Shown one piece after another: positions 1-8,873 of a stretch of 64,000 nt of DNA. Made by a program: the position numbers and the translations under genes. The notes under the pieces are model-generated. The model was given only the letters and a program-made list of their open reading frames with translations. It searched no databases and was not told the origin of the DNA. Within the stretch, counting starts at the first letter, position 1. Every line of letters begins with the position of its first letter. The DNA is from Brevundimonas sp. M20 (GTDB lineage Bacteria; Pseudomonadota; Alphaproteobacteria; Caulobacterales; Caulobacteraceae). Location: contig NZ_CP041243.1 of assembly GCF_006547065.1 (NCBI RefSeq), forward strand, positions 496,001-560,000, given 5' to 3'.

Positions 1-36
1 TGACTACGAATTGATCAGCACGTTTTTGGACCTGCG

Positions 37-1434
37 ATGACCCAGACTCTCAAAACCAAAGTCCTCATCATCGGCGCGGGCACCGGCGGCTATGTCGCGG
101 GCATTCGCTGCGGCCAGCTGGGCCTCGACACCGTGCTGGTGGATGGCGGCAACGGCCTCGGCGGGACCTGCCTGAACGTCGGCTGCATTCCGTCCAAGGC
201 CATCATCCACGCGGCCAACAAGTTCGAGACGGTGGCCAAGGCCGCTGACGGCGGGACGCTGGGCATCACGGCGGCCAAGCCGGCCATCGACCTGAAGCAG
301 ACCGTCGAGTGGAAGGACGGCATCGTCAGGAAGCTGAACAACGGCGTCGCGGCCCTGCTGAAGAAGGCCAAGGTCAAGGTCATCAACGGCTGGGCGACCT
401 TCGCCGACGCCAAGACCTGCACGGTGAAGACCGCCGACGGCGACATCACCATCACCGCCGAGCACGTCATTCTGGCCACCGGCTCCGAGCCGGTCGAACT
501 GCCCTTCCTGCCCTTCGGCGGCGACGTGATCTCGTCCACCGAGGCCCTGTCGTTGCCGGACGTGCCGAAGAAGCTGGTCGTCGTCGGCGGCGGCTATATC
601 GGGCTGGAGCTGGGCATCGCCTTCCGCAAGCTGGGGGCCGAAGTCGCCATCGTGGAAATGGCCGACCGCCTGCTGCCGCTGTACGACAAGGCCCTGACCG
701 AGCCGGTCGCCAAATGGCTGCAGAAGCACGGCGTCGAACTGCACCTCGGCGCCAAGGCGGGTTCGTTCGAGAACGGGGCCCTGAACGTCACCGGCGCCGA
801 TGGTCAGGCGCTGAAGATCAAGGCCGACAAGGTGCTGGTCACCGTCGGTCGCAAGCCGCGCACCAAGGGCTTCGGGCTGGAGAACATGGGCGTGGCCATG
901 GCCGGGCCGTTCGTGAAGATCGACGACCGCTGCGCCACCTCGATGAAGAACGTCTGGGCGGTCGGCGACCTGACCGGCGAACCCATGCTGGCCCACAAGG
1001 GCTCGGCGCAGGGCGAGGTCGTCGCCGAGATCATCGCCGGCCATGACCGGAAGTTCGACCCGGTCACCATCGCCGCCGTCTGCTTCACCGAGCCGGAGAT
1101 CGTCTCGGCGGGTCTCGGGCCGCAGGACGTCACGGGCCGCGACGATGTGATCCAGGCCGTCTTCCCCCTGATGGCCATCGGCCGGGCGCTGGCCATCGAA
1201 GCCGGCGAGGACGGCGGTTTCGTCCGTGTTCTGGCGTCCAAGACCGACCATCGCCTGCTGGGCGTGCAAGCCGTCGGGCAGCACGTCTCGGAACTGTCCA
1301 ACAGCTTCGCCCAGATGCTGGAAATGGGCGCTGTGCTTGAGGACGTGGCCGGAACCATCCACGTCCACCCGACGCTCGGCGAGGCTTTCCATGAGGCGTC
1401 CCTGCGGGCGCTGGGGCATGCGATCCACATCTAG
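37..1434 (+). CDS. lpdA: dihydrolipoyl dehydrogenase (E3)
   Basis: A 465-aa flavoprotein disulfide reductase that reoxidises dihydrolipoamide on 2-oxoacid dehydrogenase complexes with NAD+. Seen: an N-terminal FAD dinucleotide fold GAGTGG (about residues 13-18), the redox disulfide GGTCLNVGC with Cys45/Cys50, a second NAD fold GGGYIGLE near 187, the FAD-binding VWAVGD segment near 305, and the C-terminal HVHPTLGE active-site His/Glu motif. Full family length. The ATG at 37 gives the usual N-terminus. Partner E1/E2 genes are not in the window, so the complex served (pyruvate, 2-oxoglutarate or branched-chain) is unknown. Its TAG stop abuts a heptamer hairpin repeat. Confidence 0.96.
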   Translation: MTQTLKTKVLIIGAGTGGYVAGIRCGQLGLDTVLVDGGNGLGGTCLNVGCIPSKAIIHAANKFETVAKAADGGTLGITAAKPAIDLKQTVEWKDGIVRKLNNGVAALLKKAKVKVINGWATFADAKTCTVKTADGDITITAEHVILATGSEPVELPFLPFGGDVISSTEALSLPDVPKKLVVVGGGYIGLELGIAFRKLGAEVAIVEMADRLLPLYDKALTEPVAKWLQKHGVELHLGAKAGSFENGALNVTGADGQALKIKADKVLVTVGRKPRTKGFGLENMGVAMAGPFVKIDDRCATSMKNVWAVGDLTGEPMLAHKGSAQGEVVAEIIAGHDRKFDPVTIAAVCFTEPEIVSAGLGPQDVTGRDDVIQAVFPLMAIGRALAIEAGEDGGFVRVLASKTDHRLLGVQAVGQHVSELSNSFAQMLEMGAVLEDVAGTIHVHPTLGEAFHEASLRALGHAIHI

Positions 1435-1533
1435 GGATTAGGGATTAGGGATTAGGGGAGAGGAGCGGGTTGGCGCCGGCGATCGCTGCAGCGCGCCATC
1501 GACCTGATCCCCAATCCCCAGTCCCTAATCCCT
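1434..1533. repeat. heptamer hairpin element, copy 1 (GGGATTA type)
   Basis: The left arm has three exact GGGATTA units (1434-1454). The right arm carries the complementary units in degenerate form (1509-1533, AATCCCC, AGTCCCT, AATCCCT). The core between them is GC-rich. The first G of the element is also the last base of the lpdA TAG stop. The core, about 1463-1493, resembles the core of copy 2 (21009-21035): both contain GAGCGGG followed by GCGCCGGCG and GCAGCG. See the other copies at 20957, 25044, 47437 and 60514. Confidence 0.85.
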
Positions 1534-1569
1534 CCTCGTCGTCGAACCGTCACATCACCACCGGCCTCT

Positions 1570-1587
1570 CCGTCACAAACCTGTGGT
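1570..1587 (+). promoter_or_regulatory. possible Pho box upstream of pstS-like gene
   Basis: CCGTCAC, a 4-nt AAAC spacer and CTGTGGT form two imperfect 7-mers in the Pho-box arrangement (consensus CTGTCAT-like repeats 11 nt apart). They lie 40 nt before a phosphate-binding protein gene. The second repeat matches poorly, so this is a weak call resting partly on context. Confidence 0.35.
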
Positions 1588-1626
1588 CCAAGCCCTGCGA
1601 ACCTAGGCTTTGTCCGGAGACTGACG

Positions 1627-2679
1627 ATGACCCGCGCCCTGCTCGCCGCCGCCTCGGCGGTCGCCCTGCTCGCCCTCGGCGCCTGCGGCGACAACAACAC
1701 CGCCACCCGCTCGGGCATCTGGGCCGCCGGCTCCTCGACGGTCTTCCCCTTCGCCACCCGCGTGGCCGAGAATTTCCAGCGCACCCAGGGCGGCGCCGCG
1801 CCGCGCGTTGAGGCGCTGGGCACCGGCGGCGGCATTCAGGCCTTCTGTCAGGGCGTCGGCCCGACCACCCCGGACATCGCCAACGCCTCGCGCCCGATGA
1901 AGAAGTCGGAGTTCGAGCTGTGCCAGAAGAACGGCGTCACCGACATCGTCGAGATCAAGATCGGCTATGACGGCATCGTCATCGCCACCGCCCGCACCGG
2001 CAACAGCTTCAACTTCCGTCTGGAAGACATCTATCTGGGTCTGGCCAAGGACGTTCCGGGCGCCGACGGCGCCTTCGTGCCGAACCCGGCCACCACCTGG
2101 AATCAGGTGAACCCGGCCCTGCCGAACCAGCGCATCCAGGTCTACGGCCCGCCGCCCACCTCGGGCACCCGCGACGCCTTCCTGGAGCTGGGCATGGCGC
2201 CGGGCGCCAAGCTGATCCCGGCTCTGGCCGCCCTGGCTGATGCCGACAAGGAGCGCTTCGAGACCCTCGCCCACACGGTTCGCGAGGACCAGCAGTGGAT
2301 CGACTCGGGCGAGAACGACAACGCCATCGTCCAGACCCTGACCCGCACGCCGGGGTCGCTGGGCGTGTTCGGCTTCTCGTTCCTCGAGCAGAACATGGAC
2401 ACGGTGAAGGCCGAGACCATCAACGGCGTGGCCCCCTCGGCCGACACCATCGCGGACGGCACCTATCCGCTGGCGCGCAGCCTCTACATCTATGTGAAGA
2501 AGCAGCACGTCGGCGTGACGCCGGGCCTTGAGCAGTTCGTCATGGAGTTCATGTCGGAAGCCTCCGCCGGTCGCGGCGGCTATCTGCAGGACCGGGGTCT
2601 GGTGCCGCTCCCGGAAGACCAGCTGGCCGCCCAGCGCGCCATCGCCCAGGCGCTGACGGTCATGACCGCGCCGAACTGA
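1627..2679 (+). CDS. pstS: PstS-family phosphate-binding lipoprotein
   Basis: A 350-aa periplasmic substrate-binding protein of the phosphate ABC transporter type. Seen: a lipoprotein signal with lipobox LGAC (Cys20), the GSSTVFPF phosphate-loop segment near 37-44, the AlGtGGGiqaFCqG region near 60-75, the SRPMKKSE segment, a GTRDAFLEL segment near 180, and the C-terminal YPLARSLYIYVKK. These are typical of PstS-like proteins. The pstCAB genes are not adjacent (a glycosyltransferase follows on the other strand), so this may be a stand-alone paralogue of a pst-operon copy. A strong terminator follows. Confidence 0.88.
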   Translation: MTRALLAAASAVALLALGACGDNNTATRSGIWAAGSSTVFPFATRVAENFQRTQGGAAPRVEALGTGGGIQAFCQGVGPTTPDIANASRPMKKSEFELCQKNGVTDIVEIKIGYDGIVIATARTGNSFNFRLEDIYLGLAKDVPGADGAFVPNPATTWNQVNPALPNQRIQVYGPPPTSGTRDAFLELGMAPGAKLIPALAALADADKERFETLAHTVREDQQWIDSGENDNAIVQTLTRTPGSLGVFGFSFLEQNMDTVKAETINGVAPSADTIADGTYPLARSLYIYVKKQHVGVTPGLEQFVMEFMSEASAGRGGYLQDRGLVPLPEDQLAAQRAIAQALTVMTAPN

Positions 2680-2704
2680 GTTCGGACGTCGCCTGAAAAA
2701 ACAG

Positions 2705-2734
2705 AAGGCCCCGGAGCGATCCGGGGCCTTTTTG
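2705..2734 (+). terminator. rho-independent terminator
   Basis: An 11-bp perfect stem AAGGCCCCGGA / TCCGGGGCCTT with a GCGA tetraloop is followed by a T run. It lies 25 nt after the pstS-like stop. Confidence 0.9.
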
Positions 2735-2773
2735 TTTTCCTCTTCATTCTCCCTGGAGGGGAGAACGACGATA

Positions 2774-3859
2774 TCACGCCGCCGCCCGTCTCCGCAGGCG
2801 GGCGATCCGGCGCAGGCGGCGCCAGAAGCGGCCGCGGTCCGGTTCGGGATAGGGCTGCAAGTTCTCGATGAACTGCTCGGCTGAGGCCCGCCAGCTGAAC
2901 TTCTCGGCATAGGCGCGGACGGTGGCCCGGTCGCATTCCAGCGCCTTCAGACAGGCGGTGCGCAGGTCCTCGTCGATGGCCCCGGCGTCCGAGCCCGGAA
3001 TGATGTCGATCGGGCCGTGGGCCGGATAGGCGGCGACCGGGGTGCCGGTGGCCATGGCCTCGAGGATCACCAGACCGAAGGTGTCGGTCCAGCTGGGGAA
3101 AACGAAGACGTCGGCGTCGCGGAAGCATCGCGCCAGTTCCTCGCCGAAGCGGGCGCCGAGGAATTTCGCTTCCGGATACTTGGCCTGAAGCTCCTCGCGC
3201 GCCGGACCGTCGCCGACCACGATCTTGGTGCCCGGCAGGTCCTGTTCGAGGAAGGATTCGATGTTCTTCTCGACTGCCACGCGGCCGACATTGAGGAAGA
3301 AGGGACGCGGCCAGTCCTTGCCGCCCAGCTCGTCATAGATGCGCGGCAGATCGGGGTTGAACTGCTCGGTGTCCACGCCCCGCGTCCACGGCGAGACGTT
3401 GCGGAAGCCGTGTGCCGTCAGCTCGTCACGCAGGGTCGGGGTGGCGACCATCAGCCGTCCCGACGGCTTGTGGAACCACTTCATATAGGCGTAGCCGACC
3501 TGCACCGGGATCGGGAATCGGGCCGAGACGTACTCGGGGAATTTGGTGTGGTAGCTGGTCGTGAACGGTAGCTTCCATTCCACGCAGATGCGGCGCGTGG
3601 CGATGCCGATGGGGCCTTCGGTGGCGATGTGAACAGCCTCGGGCTCAAAGGCGCGCAGGCGCTCGCGAATCTCTTCCTCCGCGCCCAGCGCCAGCCGGAT
3701 CTCCGGATAGGTGGGGCAGGGGATGGTCTTGAATTGGCTCGGCTCAACGACCTCCACCTCATGACCCATGGCGCGGCATTCCGCCGTGATCCGGGACAGG
3801 GTGCGGACGACGCCGTTGACCTGGGGCTCCCAGGCGTCGGTGGCCAGAACGATGCGCAT
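2774..3859 (-). CDS. GT4 family glycosyltransferase
   Basis: A 361-aa cytosolic GT-B glycosyltransferase (Glycos_transf_4 plus Glycos_transf_1). Seen: N-terminal TDAWEPQVNGVVRTL, typical of the GT4 subgroup acting on lipid acceptors (MgtA/alpha-mannosyltransferase-like); a GVDTEQFNP segment; nucleotide-sugar region VGDGPAREEL; and the EX7E-type motif FGLVILEAMATGTPVAAY near 260-278. The C-terminus is Arg-rich (RFWRRLRRIARLRRRAAA), possibly for membrane association. Donor and acceptor cannot be read from sequence. No partner gene adjoins it. Confidence 0.85.
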   Translation of the reverse strand: MRIVLATDAWEPQVNGVVRTLSRITAECRAMGHEVEVVEPSQFKTIPCPTYPEIRLALGAEEEIRERLRAFEPEAVHIATEGPIGIATRRICVEWKLPFTTSYHTKFPEYVSARFPIPVQVGYAYMKWFHKPSGRLMVATPTLRDELTAHGFRNVSPWTRGVDTEQFNPDLPRIYDELGGKDWPRPFFLNVGRVAVEKNIESFLEQDLPGTKIVVGDGPAREELQAKYPEAKFLGARFGEELARCFRDADVFVFPSWTDTFGLVILEAMATGTPVAAYPAHGPIDIIPGSDAGAIDEDLRTACLKALECDRATVRAYAEKFSWRASAEQFIENLQPYPEPDRGRFWRRLRRIARLRRRAAA

Positions 3860-3944
3860 GTGGGCCGAAAGGCTCCGCCGTTGATCGGATGAATGGTCTA
3901 GCGCTTCGCGATGACGTTGGCGAGACGAAGCTACAGCGGCCCCA

Positions 3945-4406
3945 TTAAAGAGGCAGGGCCGTCGTCGCCTTCACCTCTTCGAGAACGGCATAGGTTCGGG
4001 TCTCTCGGACCCCCGGCATCCGCACCAGAACGTCGCCCAGGAAGGCGCGATAGGCGTCCATGTCGCCGACGCGGGCCTTGATCAGATAGTCGAAGCCGCC
4101 GGCGACCATATGGCACTCCAGCACCTCGGGCTGGCGGCGCACGGCCTCGGCGAAGGCCTCGAACATGTCGCCGGTAGTGCGGTCCAGCAGGACCTCGACG
4201 AAGATCATCAGGCCCCGCCCCACCTTCGCCGGGTCGATCAGGGCGGCGTAGCCGGTGATGACCTTCTTCTCGCGCAGCCGCCGGACCCGTTCGAAGCAGG
4301 CGGCGGGCGACAGATTGCAGCGCCGCGCCAGTTCCGCGTTGGAGATACGGCCGTCCTCCTGCAGGGCCTTGAGCAGGCGGCGGTCGACGGGATCAAGCTT
4401 TTCCAT
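3945..4406 (-). CDS. putR: Lrp/AsnC-family regulator, probable PutR
   Basis: A 153-aa Lrp-type protein. The N-terminal winged HTH (residues about 5-62, with ISNAELARRCNLSPAACFERVRRL) is followed by an AsnC ligand-binding RAM domain (about 68-145, including MVAGGFDYLIKARVGD). The ATG at 4406 gives the canonical MEKLDPVDRRLL start; the upstream open frame is a shadow of putA. It is divergent from putA with 109 nt between starts. In other alphaproteobacteria an Lrp-type activator in this position induces putA with proline, and the same role is inferred here, supported by putA lacking its own DNA-binding domain. Confidence 0.9.
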   Translation of the reverse strand: MEKLDPVDRRLLKALQEDGRISNAELARRCNLSPAACFERVRRLREKKVITGYAALIDPAKVGRGLMIFVEVLLDRTTGDMFEAFAEAVRRQPEVLECHMVAGGFDYLIKARVGDMDAYRAFLGDVLVRMPGVRETRTYAVLEEVKATTALPL

Positions 4407-4515
4407 CGGTTCAGACCCTGTGTGGCCGAACGATCTTCGACTCTGCGGTCCATCATACGATGCACATTCGGAGTTGTCCGCCATATATGGCCGATCACAC
4501 AGGATATCCGCGCCC
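4407..4515. promoter_or_regulatory. putR-putA divergent promoter region with palindrome
   Basis: The 109-nt divergent intergenic region contains a perfect 12-bp palindrome GCCATATATGGC at 4480-4491, 25 nt before the putA ATG. It is AT-richer than its surroundings. It is a candidate operator or promoter core for the Lrp-type regulator. The placement is read from sequence and the function is inferred. Confidence 0.5.
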
Positions 4516-7500
4516 ATGACCACCGTCGCCTTCACCCCCTCGAGCGTCGCCGGCTGGGATACGCTGGACCACGGCAAATTCGCCGATGAGACCGCGACCG
4601 TTCGCGGCCTGCTGGACCGCACGCCGCTTGACGCCGCCGAACGCGCCGCCGTGCTGGCCTCGGCCACCGATCTGGTCGAGCGCGCCCGCCGCAGCGTGAA
4701 GAAGCAGGGCGTGGTCGAAAGCTTCCTGCAGGAGTTCTCGCTGGGCACCCGCGAGGGTCTGGCCCTGATGTGCCTGGCCGAAGCCCTGCTGCGCACTCCG
4801 GACGAAGAGACCCGCGACCGCCTGATCGCAGAGAAGATCGGTTCGGCAGACTGGGCCTCGCACCTCGGCCAATCTGACAGCCTGTTCGTCAACGCCTCGA
4901 CCTGGGGCCTGATGCTGACCGGCAAGCTAGTGGATGTCGACGAGGAGGCGAAGACGGACCTGCCCGGCTTCCTGAAGCGCATCGTCGGCCGTCTGGGCGA
5001 GCCGGTGATCCGCGAGGCCGTCGCCGCCGCCGTCCGCATCATGGGCGAGCAGTTCGTGGTCGGCCGCACCATCGAGGCGGCGCTGAAGCGCTCGAACAAG
5101 GAAGGCTGGCTGTGCTCGTTCGACATGCTGGGCGAGGGCGCCCGCACCGCCCATGACGCCGAACGCTATGAGAAGATCTATGCCGACGCCATCGAGGCCG
5201 TGGGCAAGACCGCCAAGGGTCAGGGGCCGGAAGTCGGCCACGGCGTCTCGGTCAAGCTGTCGGCCCTGTCGCCCCGCTATGAGGCGGTGCACGAGGATCG
5301 CGTCTGGTCCGAGCTGTATCCGCGCGTGAAGCGCCTCGCCCTGATCGCCGCGAAGTACGACATCAACTTCACCATGGACGCGGAGGAGGCCGACCGCCTC
5401 GCCCTGTCGCTGAAGCTGCTGGACCGGCTCGCCAACGAGGCGGAGCTGGGCGAATGGAGGGGCCTCGGTCTGGCCGTGCAGGCCTATCAGAAGCGCTGCC
5501 CGGAAGTGATCCGTCGCGTGGCCGAGCTGGCGAAGACCTCGGGCCGTCGCCTGATGGTCCGTCTTGTCAAGGGCGCCTACTGGGACACCGAGATCAAGCG
5601 GGCCCAGCAGTTCGGCCGCACCGACTATCCGGTCTTCACCACCAAGGCCGCGACCGATCTGAACTATCTGGTCTGCGCCCGACTGATGATCGAGGCCGCG
5701 CCGCATATCTACAGCCAGTTCGCGACCCACAACGCCCACTCGCTGGCCGCCGTTTACAAGATGGCGTCGGAGCGCGGTGTGAAGATCGAGTTCCAGCGGC
5801 TGCACGGCATGGGCGAGGCCCTGTACGACGCCGCCCGCGACGCCTTCGGGCCGGTGACCGTGCGCGCCTACGCCCCTGTCGGCGGGCATGAGGACCTGCT
5901 GCCCTATCTGGTGCGTCGCCTGCTGGAGAACGGCGCCAACTCCAGCTTCGTCCACGCCCTGCTGGACGAGCGCGTCCCCGCCGCGGCCGTCGCCGCCGAC
6001 CCCATCACGACCGTCGAGGCTCATCCCGACCGTCACGCCAAGATCCCCGTTCCGAAGGATATGTACATGGACCGCCAGAACTCGCTCGGCCGCGACTACT
6101 CCCAGCTCGCCGACCGCGAGCGGCACGCCCTCGCCCTTCAGAAGGTGGACAGCGAGAAGCTGACCTCCGGCCCGATCATCGGCGGCAAGCTGAAGGCGGG
6201 AACGAACGCGCAGGACGTGACCAATCCGTTCGACACGACGCAGGTGCTGGGTCACGTCTCGGAAGCTTCGGCGGAAGACATTGATGCGGCCGTGGACGCC
6301 GCCGCCCGCGCCCAGATCGTCTGGGACCGCAAGGGCGGCGCGGGCCGCGCCCCGGTGCTGCGCGCCATGGCCGACGCGCTGGAAGCCGACATGGATCGTC
6401 TGGTCGCCCTGCTGTCGCGCGAAGCCGGCAAGACCCTGAACGACGGCGTCGCCGAGGTGCGCGAGGCGGCCGACTTCTGCCGCTACTACGCCATGCTGGC
6501 GGAGCGTGACTTCGGCGGCGCGCAGGAGCTGAAGGGCCCGGTGGGCGAGATCAACTCGCTGGTCCTGCACGGTCGCGGGATCTTCGCCTGCATCAGCCCG
6601 TGGAACTTCCCGCTGGCCATCTTCACCGGCCAGATCGCGGCCGCCCTGGCCGCCGGCAACGCCGTGCTGGCCAAGCCCGCCGAGCAGACCCCGCTGATCG
6701 CCGCCGAGGCTGTGCGCCTGTATTACAAGGCCGGTCTGGACGCCAATCTGCTGGCCCTCGTTCCGGGGCGCGGCGAGACCGTCGGCGCGGCTCTGGTCTC
6801 GCACCCCGGCATCGACGGCGTCGCCTTCACCGGCGGCACCGACACGGCCAATCTGATCAACCGCTCGCTGGCCGCGCGTCAGGGCGCCATCATCCCCTTC
6901 ATCGCCGAGACCGGCGGCCTGAACGGCATGTTCGTGGACACCACGGCGCTGAAGGAACAGGTGATCGACGACGTCATCCTGTCGGCCTTCGGTTCGTCGG
7001 GCCAGCGCTGCTCGGCCCTGCGTATGCTCTACGTCCCGAACGAGGCGGCGGACGCCCTGATCGAGGGCCTGAAGGGCGCGCTGGCGGCGCAGGTCGTGGG
7101 CGACCCGACCGATCCGTCCACCGACATCGGCCCGGTCATCGACGCCGACGCCAAGGCCATGCTGGAGGCCCACCTGACCCGCCTCGAAGGCGATGCGAAG
7201 ATCATCGCCCGCGCTGAACTGCCCGCCGGCTCGGAGAAGGGCCACCTGTTCGCCCCGACCATCGCCGAGATCCCGACCGCCGACTATCTGGAGCGCGAGG
7301 TCTTCGGCCCGATCCTGCACATCTGCCGTTACGAGCCGTCGAAGCTGAAGGAGACGGCGTCGAAGCTGGCGCAGCGCGGCTACGGCCTGACGCTGGGCGT
7401 GCACAGCCGCATCGAGGCCTTCGCCGAGGAAGTCACCCGTCTGGTCCCGGCGGGCAATGTCTACATCAACCGCTCGATCATCGGCGCGGTGGTCGGGGTC

Positions 7501-7641
7501 CAGCCCTTCGGCGGCGAGGGCCTGTCGGGCACCGGCCCCAAGGCCGGCGGCCCCTACAGCCTGATCCGCTATGCGTCCGAAAAGGCCATCAGCAACAACA
7601 TCTCCGCCCAAGGCGGCGACCCGGCGCTGTTGAACCTGTAG
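4516..7641 (+). CDS. putA: bifunctional proline dehydrogenase / P5C dehydrogenase PutA
   Basis: A 1041-aa enzyme that oxidises proline to glutamate via P5C in one polypeptide. The N-terminal half is the FAD proline dehydrogenase barrel (FTMDAEEADRL, RLMVRLVKGAYWDTEIKRAQ, FATHNAHSLAAV, EFQRLHGMGEALYD). The C-terminal half is an aldehyde dehydrogenase (SPWNFPLAIFTGQI near 695, catalytic Glu in IAETGGLNGM near 798, catalytic Cys in SSGQRCSALR near 834, FGPILHICRY, FGGEGLSGTGPKAGG). It is a short-type PutA without the N-terminal ribbon-helix-helix repressor domain of E. coli PutA. The start at ATG 4516 was chosen because the longer open frame upstream runs through putR. Confidence 0.97.
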   Translation: MTTVAFTPSSVAGWDTLDHGKFADETATVRGLLDRTPLDAAERAAVLASATDLVERARRSVKKQGVVESFLQEFSLGTREGLALMCLAEALLRTPDEETRDRLIAEKIGSADWASHLGQSDSLFVNASTWGLMLTGKLVDVDEEAKTDLPGFLKRIVGRLGEPVIREAVAAAVRIMGEQFVVGRTIEAALKRSNKEGWLCSFDMLGEGARTAHDAERYEKIYADAIEAVGKTAKGQGPEVGHGVSVKLSALSPRYEAVHEDRVWSELYPRVKRLALIAAKYDINFTMDAEEADRLALSLKLLDRLANEAELGEWRGLGLAVQAYQKRCPEVIRRVAELAKTSGRRLMVRLVKGAYWDTEIKRAQQFGRTDYPVFTTKAATDLNYLVCARLMIEAAPHIYSQFATHNAHSLAAVYKMASERGVKIEFQRLHGMGEALYDAARDAFGPVTVRAYAPVGGHEDLLPYLVRRLLENGANSSFVHALLDERVPAAAVAADPITTVEAHPDRHAKIPVPKDMYMDRQNSLGRDYSQLADRERHALALQKVDSEKLTSGPIIGGKLKAGTNAQDVTNPFDTTQVLGHVSEASAEDIDAAVDAAARAQIVWDRKGGAGRAPVLRAMADALEADMDRLVALLSREAGKTLNDGVAEVREAADFCRYYAMLAERDFGGAQELKGPVGEINSLVLHGRGIFACISPWNFPLAIFTGQIAAALAAGNAVLAKPAEQTPLIAAEAVRLYYKAGLDANLLALVPGRGETVGAALVSHPGIDGVAFTGGTDTANLINRSLAARQGAIIPFIAETGGLNGMFVDTTALKEQVIDDVILSAFGSSGQRCSALRMLYVPNEAADALIEGLKGALAAQVVGDPTDPSTDIGPVIDADAKAMLEAHLTRLEGDAKIIARAELPAGSEKGHLFAPTIAEIPTADYLEREVFGPILHICRYEPSKLKETASKLAQRGYGLTLGVHSRIEAFAEEVTRLVPAGNVYINRSIIGAVVGVQPFGGEGLSGTGPKAGGPYSLIRYASEKAISNNISAQGGDPALLNL

Positions 7642-7654
7642 GCCTGATCTCACC

Positions 7655-7862
7655 GGCTCACCTCCCCGTCGCCCCTTCAAGGCGATGGGGAGGACAGATC
7701 GGCGACTTCGCCGATCAGGTGGGGGCGGCGCAGGAGGTGGACGGTTAGCCGCCGACACCGGTGTTCGAGGCGTCTCCTGCCCTGACGGAGCCGCCCTCTC
7801 CTGATCGCCGCTGACGCGTCGATCTGTCCTCTCCATTCGCCTTCGCGAACGGAGAGGTGAGC
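7655..7862. repeat. mosaic of intergenic palindromic repeats
   Basis: The gap between putA and map holds an inverted repeat (CTCACCTCCCC... with ...GGTGGGGG) and the motif GGCGACTTCGCCGATCAGGTGGG. Segment 7751-7817 recurs near 45572-45638. Segment 7830-7862 (CCTCTCC ... GGAGAGGTGAG) matches the 'CTCTCC/GGAGAGGTGA' theme of the repeats at 27951 and 37410. No gene is seen. Confidence 0.7.
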
Positions 7863-7881
7863 GCCAGCTGCAATCTCAGCC

Positions 7882-8649
7882 CTACGCCGCCGCCTTCTCC
7901 TCGGCCCGGAGCGTCAGCACCCGCACGCCGGTCTTCGTGACCGCGACGGTATGCTCGAACTGGGCCGACAGCTTTCCGTCGACGGTTGTGACGGTCCAGC
8001 CGTCGTCGCCGGTCTCGACGCCCGCGCGGCCCTGATTCAGCATCGGCTCGATGGTGAAGGTCATGCCCTCGCGCAGGGTCAGGCCCCGGCCAGGCTTGCC
8101 GAAATGCAGGACCTGCGGGTCTTCGTGCATCTCGCGCCCGATGCCGTGCCCGCAGTAGTCGCGCACGACCGAATAGCCGGCCTTTTTCGCATGGCTTTCG
8201 ATGGCGAAACCGATGTCGCCCAGCGTCGCGCCCGGCTTCACCGCCCGTATGCCCTTCCACATCGCTTCATAGGTGGTCCGCACCAGCCGCTTCGCCGGCG
8301 CCGCCACTTCCCCGATGAGATAGGTCTTGGAGGAGTCGGCGATGAAGCCGTTCTTCTCCAGCGTGATGTCCAGATTGACGATGTCGCCGTTTTTCAGAAT
8401 CTCCTCCGTCGACGGCACGCCGTGGCAGACCACCTCATTGATCGAGCAGTTCAGCACGAAGCCGTAGCCGTACTGGCCCTTGGACGCGGGCCGCGACTTC
8501 AGGTCGTTGACGATGAAGGCCTCGACCCGGTCGTTGACCTCCATGGTGCTCATGCCGGTTAGCGGCAGGGTGTCGATGTGGGCGAATACGGACGCCAGCA
8601 GACGCCCGGACTCGGCCATCAGTTCGATCTCTTCGGGCGTCTTGGTCAT
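7882..8649 (-). CDS. map: type I methionine aminopeptidase
   Basis: A 255-aa metalloenzyme that removes N-terminal Met from nascent proteins. All five metal ligands are visible: Asp in NLDITLEKNGF, Asp in IADSSKTY, His in CGHGIGREMHEDP, Glu in FTIEPML, and Glu in AQFEHTVAVT. Full length for the type I class. It overlaps the upstream ParD-like gene by 4 nt (ATGA), so the two are probably co-translated. No ribosomal or secY neighbours are present, so this may be an accessory copy rather than the housekeeping one; that is inference and needs the rest of the genome. Confidence 0.95.
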   Translation of the reverse strand: MTKTPEEIELMAESGRLLASVFAHIDTLPLTGMSTMEVNDRVEAFIVNDLKSRPASKGQYGYGFVLNCSINEVVCHGVPSTEEILKNGDIVNLDITLEKNGFIADSSKTYLIGEVAAPAKRLVRTTYEAMWKGIRAVKPGATLGDIGFAIESHAKKAGYSVVRDYCGHGIGREMHEDPQVLHFGKPGRGLTLREGMTFTIEPMLNQGRAGVETGDDGWTVTTVDGKLSAQFEHTVAVTKTGVRVLTLRAEEKAAA

Positions 8650-8858
8650 GCCGCCACCGTCGCGGTCGGGGAGGCGTCGACGCCCGCCGCCTTCAGCTCA
8701 CGGGCGGCCAGTTCCTGAAAGGTCAGGCCGGGGTTCAATTCGCCCAGCATGCCGATCCGCATCCAGAAGGCCGCCTGTCCGTTGATGGACCGGCACGACG
8801 CCTTGCTGGCCCGGCGCAACTGCTCGTGCAGCTCGTCCTCGATGTTGACGATGCCCAT
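8646..8858 (-). CDS. ParD-like (RHH-type) protein upstream of map
   Basis: A 70-aa protein resembling the ParD-like antitoxin family: N-terminal MGIVNIEDELHEQLRRAS followed by an amphipathic region (SINGQAAFWMRIGMLGELNP) as in ribbon-helix-helix proteins. It is first in a two-gene unit with map (ATGA overlap). Two overlapping palindromes lie 16-41 nt upstream of the start, as expected for an autoregulating RHH protein. It may be an antitoxin-like regulator of the adjacent aminopeptidase; no classic toxin (ParE, RelE) is next to it. Confidence 0.7.
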   Translation of the reverse strand: MGIVNIEDELHEQLRRASKASCRSINGQAAFWMRIGMLGELNPGLTFQELAARELKAAGVDASPTATVAA

Positions 8859-8873
8859 GGGGCGAACTCCGAC

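Noticed and set aside
4..1428. 474-aa open frame opposite lpdA
   Set aside because: Shadow of lpdA: low-complexity Gly/Asp/Gln/Arg composition and no family features.
1434..1533. CRISPR array
   Set aside because: The units are 7 bp with no spacers and are arranged as inverted arms, not as 25-40-bp repeats with unique spacers; no cas genes in the window.
4927..7836. 969-aa open frame opposite putA
   Set aside because: Antisense shadow created by high GC at third codon positions of putA; no domains.
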